A stretch of 64,000 bases of DNA from assembly GCA_019242475.1 (NCBI GenBank), contig JAFAVK010000035.1, positions 1 through 64,000 on the forward strand. The letters run 5' to 3'. This DNA comes from Acidobacteriota bacterium (GTDB lineage: Bacteria > Acidobacteriota > Blastocatellia > Pyrinomonadales > Pyrinomonadaceae). Made by a program: the position numbers and the translations under genes. Positions 62,484-64,000 of this stretch are shown here, piece by piece (position 1 is the first letter of the stretch; the number at the start of each line of letters is the position of its first letter). Below the pieces are notes generated by a model that saw only the letters and a program-made list of their open reading frames with translations, did no database searches and was not told where the DNA came from.

Positions 62484-64000
62484 ATGACGACCGAGGTCTA
62501 CCAGCCCGGGCAGTTGGAGCGCGAGCGCCGCGACGCCGGCGTGGACACGGCGGAGTTACAGCCCGTGCGCCGCGTCGTCGATAAGGCGTACGCGCGCGCG
62601 ACGGGGTCGCAACTCATCCCCGGCAACGGCGTGCGGCTCCTCATCGACGCCAAAGAGAACTACCCCGCCTGGCTCGAAGCCATCAAGAGCGCGCGCCGCA
62701 CGATCCACTTCGAGAGCTTCATCATCCACGAGGACGACGTGGGGCGCGAGTTCGCCGAGGCCCTTTCGGCGAAGGCGCACGAGGGCGTGAAGGTGCGCGT
62801 CGTTTACGACTGGATGGGCGCCGTCGGCAAGACCTCGCGGAAGTTCTGGCGCAACCTCCGAGATGCGGGCGTCGAGGTCAGGGGCTTCAACCCGCCGCGC
62901 TTCGACGAGCCCTTCGGCTGGTTCAACCGCGACCACCGCAAGATGATCTCGGTTGACGGCCGGGTCGGCTTCGTCATGGGGCTCTGCGTGGGGCAGGACT
63001 GGCTGGGCAGGCCCGAGAAGAACCAAGACCCGTGGCGCGACACCGGCGTCGAAATCAAGGGGCCGGCCGTCGCCGAGATGGACGCGGCCTTCGCGCGCGT
63101 GTGGGAGACGGCGTGCGGCGAGCAGATTCCCGCGGAGCACCTGCCCGCGCCCGACTCCATCGAGCAGGGCGGCGAAGTGGCCGTCCGCGTCATCGCCACC
63201 GAGCCGAACACGGTCGGGCTCTACCGGCTGGAGCAGCTCGTCGCGGCGGGCGCGCGCGAGTACCTCTGGCTGACGGACGCCTACTTCGTAGGGACGACGA
63301 TGTACGTGCAGGCTTTGCGCGCGGCGGCGCAGGACGGCGTGGACGTGCGCCTGCTCGTGCCGAGCGCGAGCGACATCCCGGTCGTCTCCGCGCTCTCGCG
63401 CGCCAACTACCGTGCGCTCTTGGAAGCGGGCGTGCGCGTCTTCGAGTGGAACGGGCCGATGATCCACGCGAAGACCTCGGTGGTTGACGGCAAGTGGGCG
63501 CGCGTCGGCTCGACGAACCTGAACGTCGCCAGTTGGATGGGCAACTGGGAGCTGGACGTGACGATTGAGGACGCGGGCTTCGCGAAGCAGATGCAGGAGA
63601 TGTACTGCCGCGACCTCGAGAACGCGACCGAGATCGTCATCAGCGAGCGCCGGCGCGTGAAGCCGCTCGGCCCGCCGCGGCCGCGGCGCAGGCAGCGCAC
63701 GAGCCGGAAGGGGAGCACCAGCCGCGCCGCCGCGGGCTTCATCGGCGTGGGCAGCGCCGTGGGCGCGGCCATCACGAACCGCCGCGTGCTCGGCCCGGCC
63801 GAGGGGCGCCTGATGGCGATGGCCGGCGGAATCCTGCTCGGGCTCTCGATCATCGCCGTCAAGTGGCCGCGGGCGATCACGTACCCGCTGGCCTTCGTCG
63901 GCACGTGGGTCGCGCTCGCGCTCTTCATACGCGCCTACAAGCTCCACCAGGGCGTGAGCGTCGCCAAGGAGAAGGAGCGCGGCGACCCGCCCCCGCCGCC
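62484..64000 (+). CDS. Phospholipase D/cardiolipin synthase-like protein, 3' end cut
   Basis: The frame opens at ATG 62484 and runs off the window. It has two HKD motifs: the first reads [12 protein letters not shown] and the second [21 protein letters not shown], as in cardiolipin synthases and related PLD-fold phosphatidyltransferases. No N-terminal membrane helices are present, unlike classic Cls. Two helices lie instead after the catalytic core ([18 protein letters not shown] and [16 protein letters not shown]), preceded by an Arg-rich stretch. It shares a 120-base divergent upstream region with rpiA. Confidence 0.88.
   Translation, partial: MTTEVYQPGQLERERRDAGVDTAELQPVRRVVDKAYARATGSQLIPGNGVRLLIDAKENYPAWLEAIKSARRTIHFESFIIHEDDVGREFAEALSAKAHEGVKVRVVYDWMGAVGKTSRKFWRNLRDAGVEVRGFNPPRFDEPFGWFNRDHRKMISVDGRVGFVMGLCVGQDWLGRPEKNQDPWRDTGVEIKGPAVAEMDAAFARVWETACGEQIPAEHLPAPDSIEQGGEVAVRVIATEPNTVGLYRLEQLVAAGAREYLWLTDAYFVGTTMYVQALRAAAQDGVDVRLLVPSASDIPVVSALSRANYRALLEAGVRVFEWNGPMIHAKTSVVDGKWARVGSTNLNVASWMGNWELDVTIEDAGFAKQMQEMYCRDLENATEIVISERRRVKPLGPPRPRRRQRTSRKGSTSRAAAGFIGVGSAVGAAITNRRVLGPAEGRLMAMAGGILLGLSIIAVKWPRAITYPLAFVGTWVALALFIRAYKLHQGVSVAKEKERGDPPPP

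Overview
The window is a piece of a high-GC bacterial chromosome. Strong codon bias gives many open antisense frames. The gene set (several secreted S9 peptidases, an M48 protease fused to a beta-propeller-like tail, a very large M14 carboxypeptidase, a PilT ATPase, lamin-tail and BON proteins, a Lol-like lipoprotein module, LytS/LytT regulation) suggests a Gram-negative soil organism, most likely Acidobacteriota of the Blastocatellia type. That taxonomic call is inference. I see no rRNA, tRNA or CRISPR array.

Layout. 1-4934: the 3' part of typA, two small genes and an S9 peptidase. 5015-9730: a visibly AT-rich island with one two-gene unit: an HtpG/HSP90-type ATPase fused to a C-terminal nucleoside-deoxyribosyltransferase/TIR-like domain, followed by a TPR-like solenoid protein. 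This is the best candidate for an undescribed conflict or defence system. 9731-20411: return to GC-rich sequence with exported peptidases, a DapB homologue lacking the usual catalytic His pair, and thiE. 20455-20757: a tandem array of imperfectly palindromic 21-bp units upstream of pilT. 22416-27258: zinc-ribbon/receiver protein, cation efflux, LarA and a bacterial metallothionein. 27259-31638: trypsin-like protease, double cupin, then glcD with an HD hydrolase and a PGPGW membrane protein. 31857-36120: a putative lipoprotein-export module (LolB-like lipoprotein, FtsX-type permease, LolD-like ATPase, LolA-like carrier). 36348-42305: radical SAM enzyme, secreted proteins and an EamA transporter. 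42451-45225: Fis-type HTH protein and a LytT/LytS pair.

45434-51540 is a second accessory-looking block on the minus strand. It holds a 947-residue protein with a C-terminal TIR domain, then a tight aminotransferase/double-SIS/FAH-family cluster of unknown pathway. 51767-57109 carries DNA end-joining parts split over separate genes: a lone LigD-type phosphoesterase, a phosphoesterase-polymerase protein and an archaeal-type ATP-dependent ligase. No Ku gene is visible. 57141-64000 has stress-type small genes, an RYG-rich BON protein, an erythromycin-esterase homologue, a minimal GntR regulator, a DedA-like membrane protein, rpiA and a truncated phospholipase-D/cardiolipin-synthase-like gene.

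A recurrent theme is dispersed inverted repeats in gene gaps. Their arms are built from heptanucleotide units of several different sequences and flank short, partly homologous loops. At least ten copies occur, plus one heptad tract inside a coding region and the 3 x 7 bp palindromic array.
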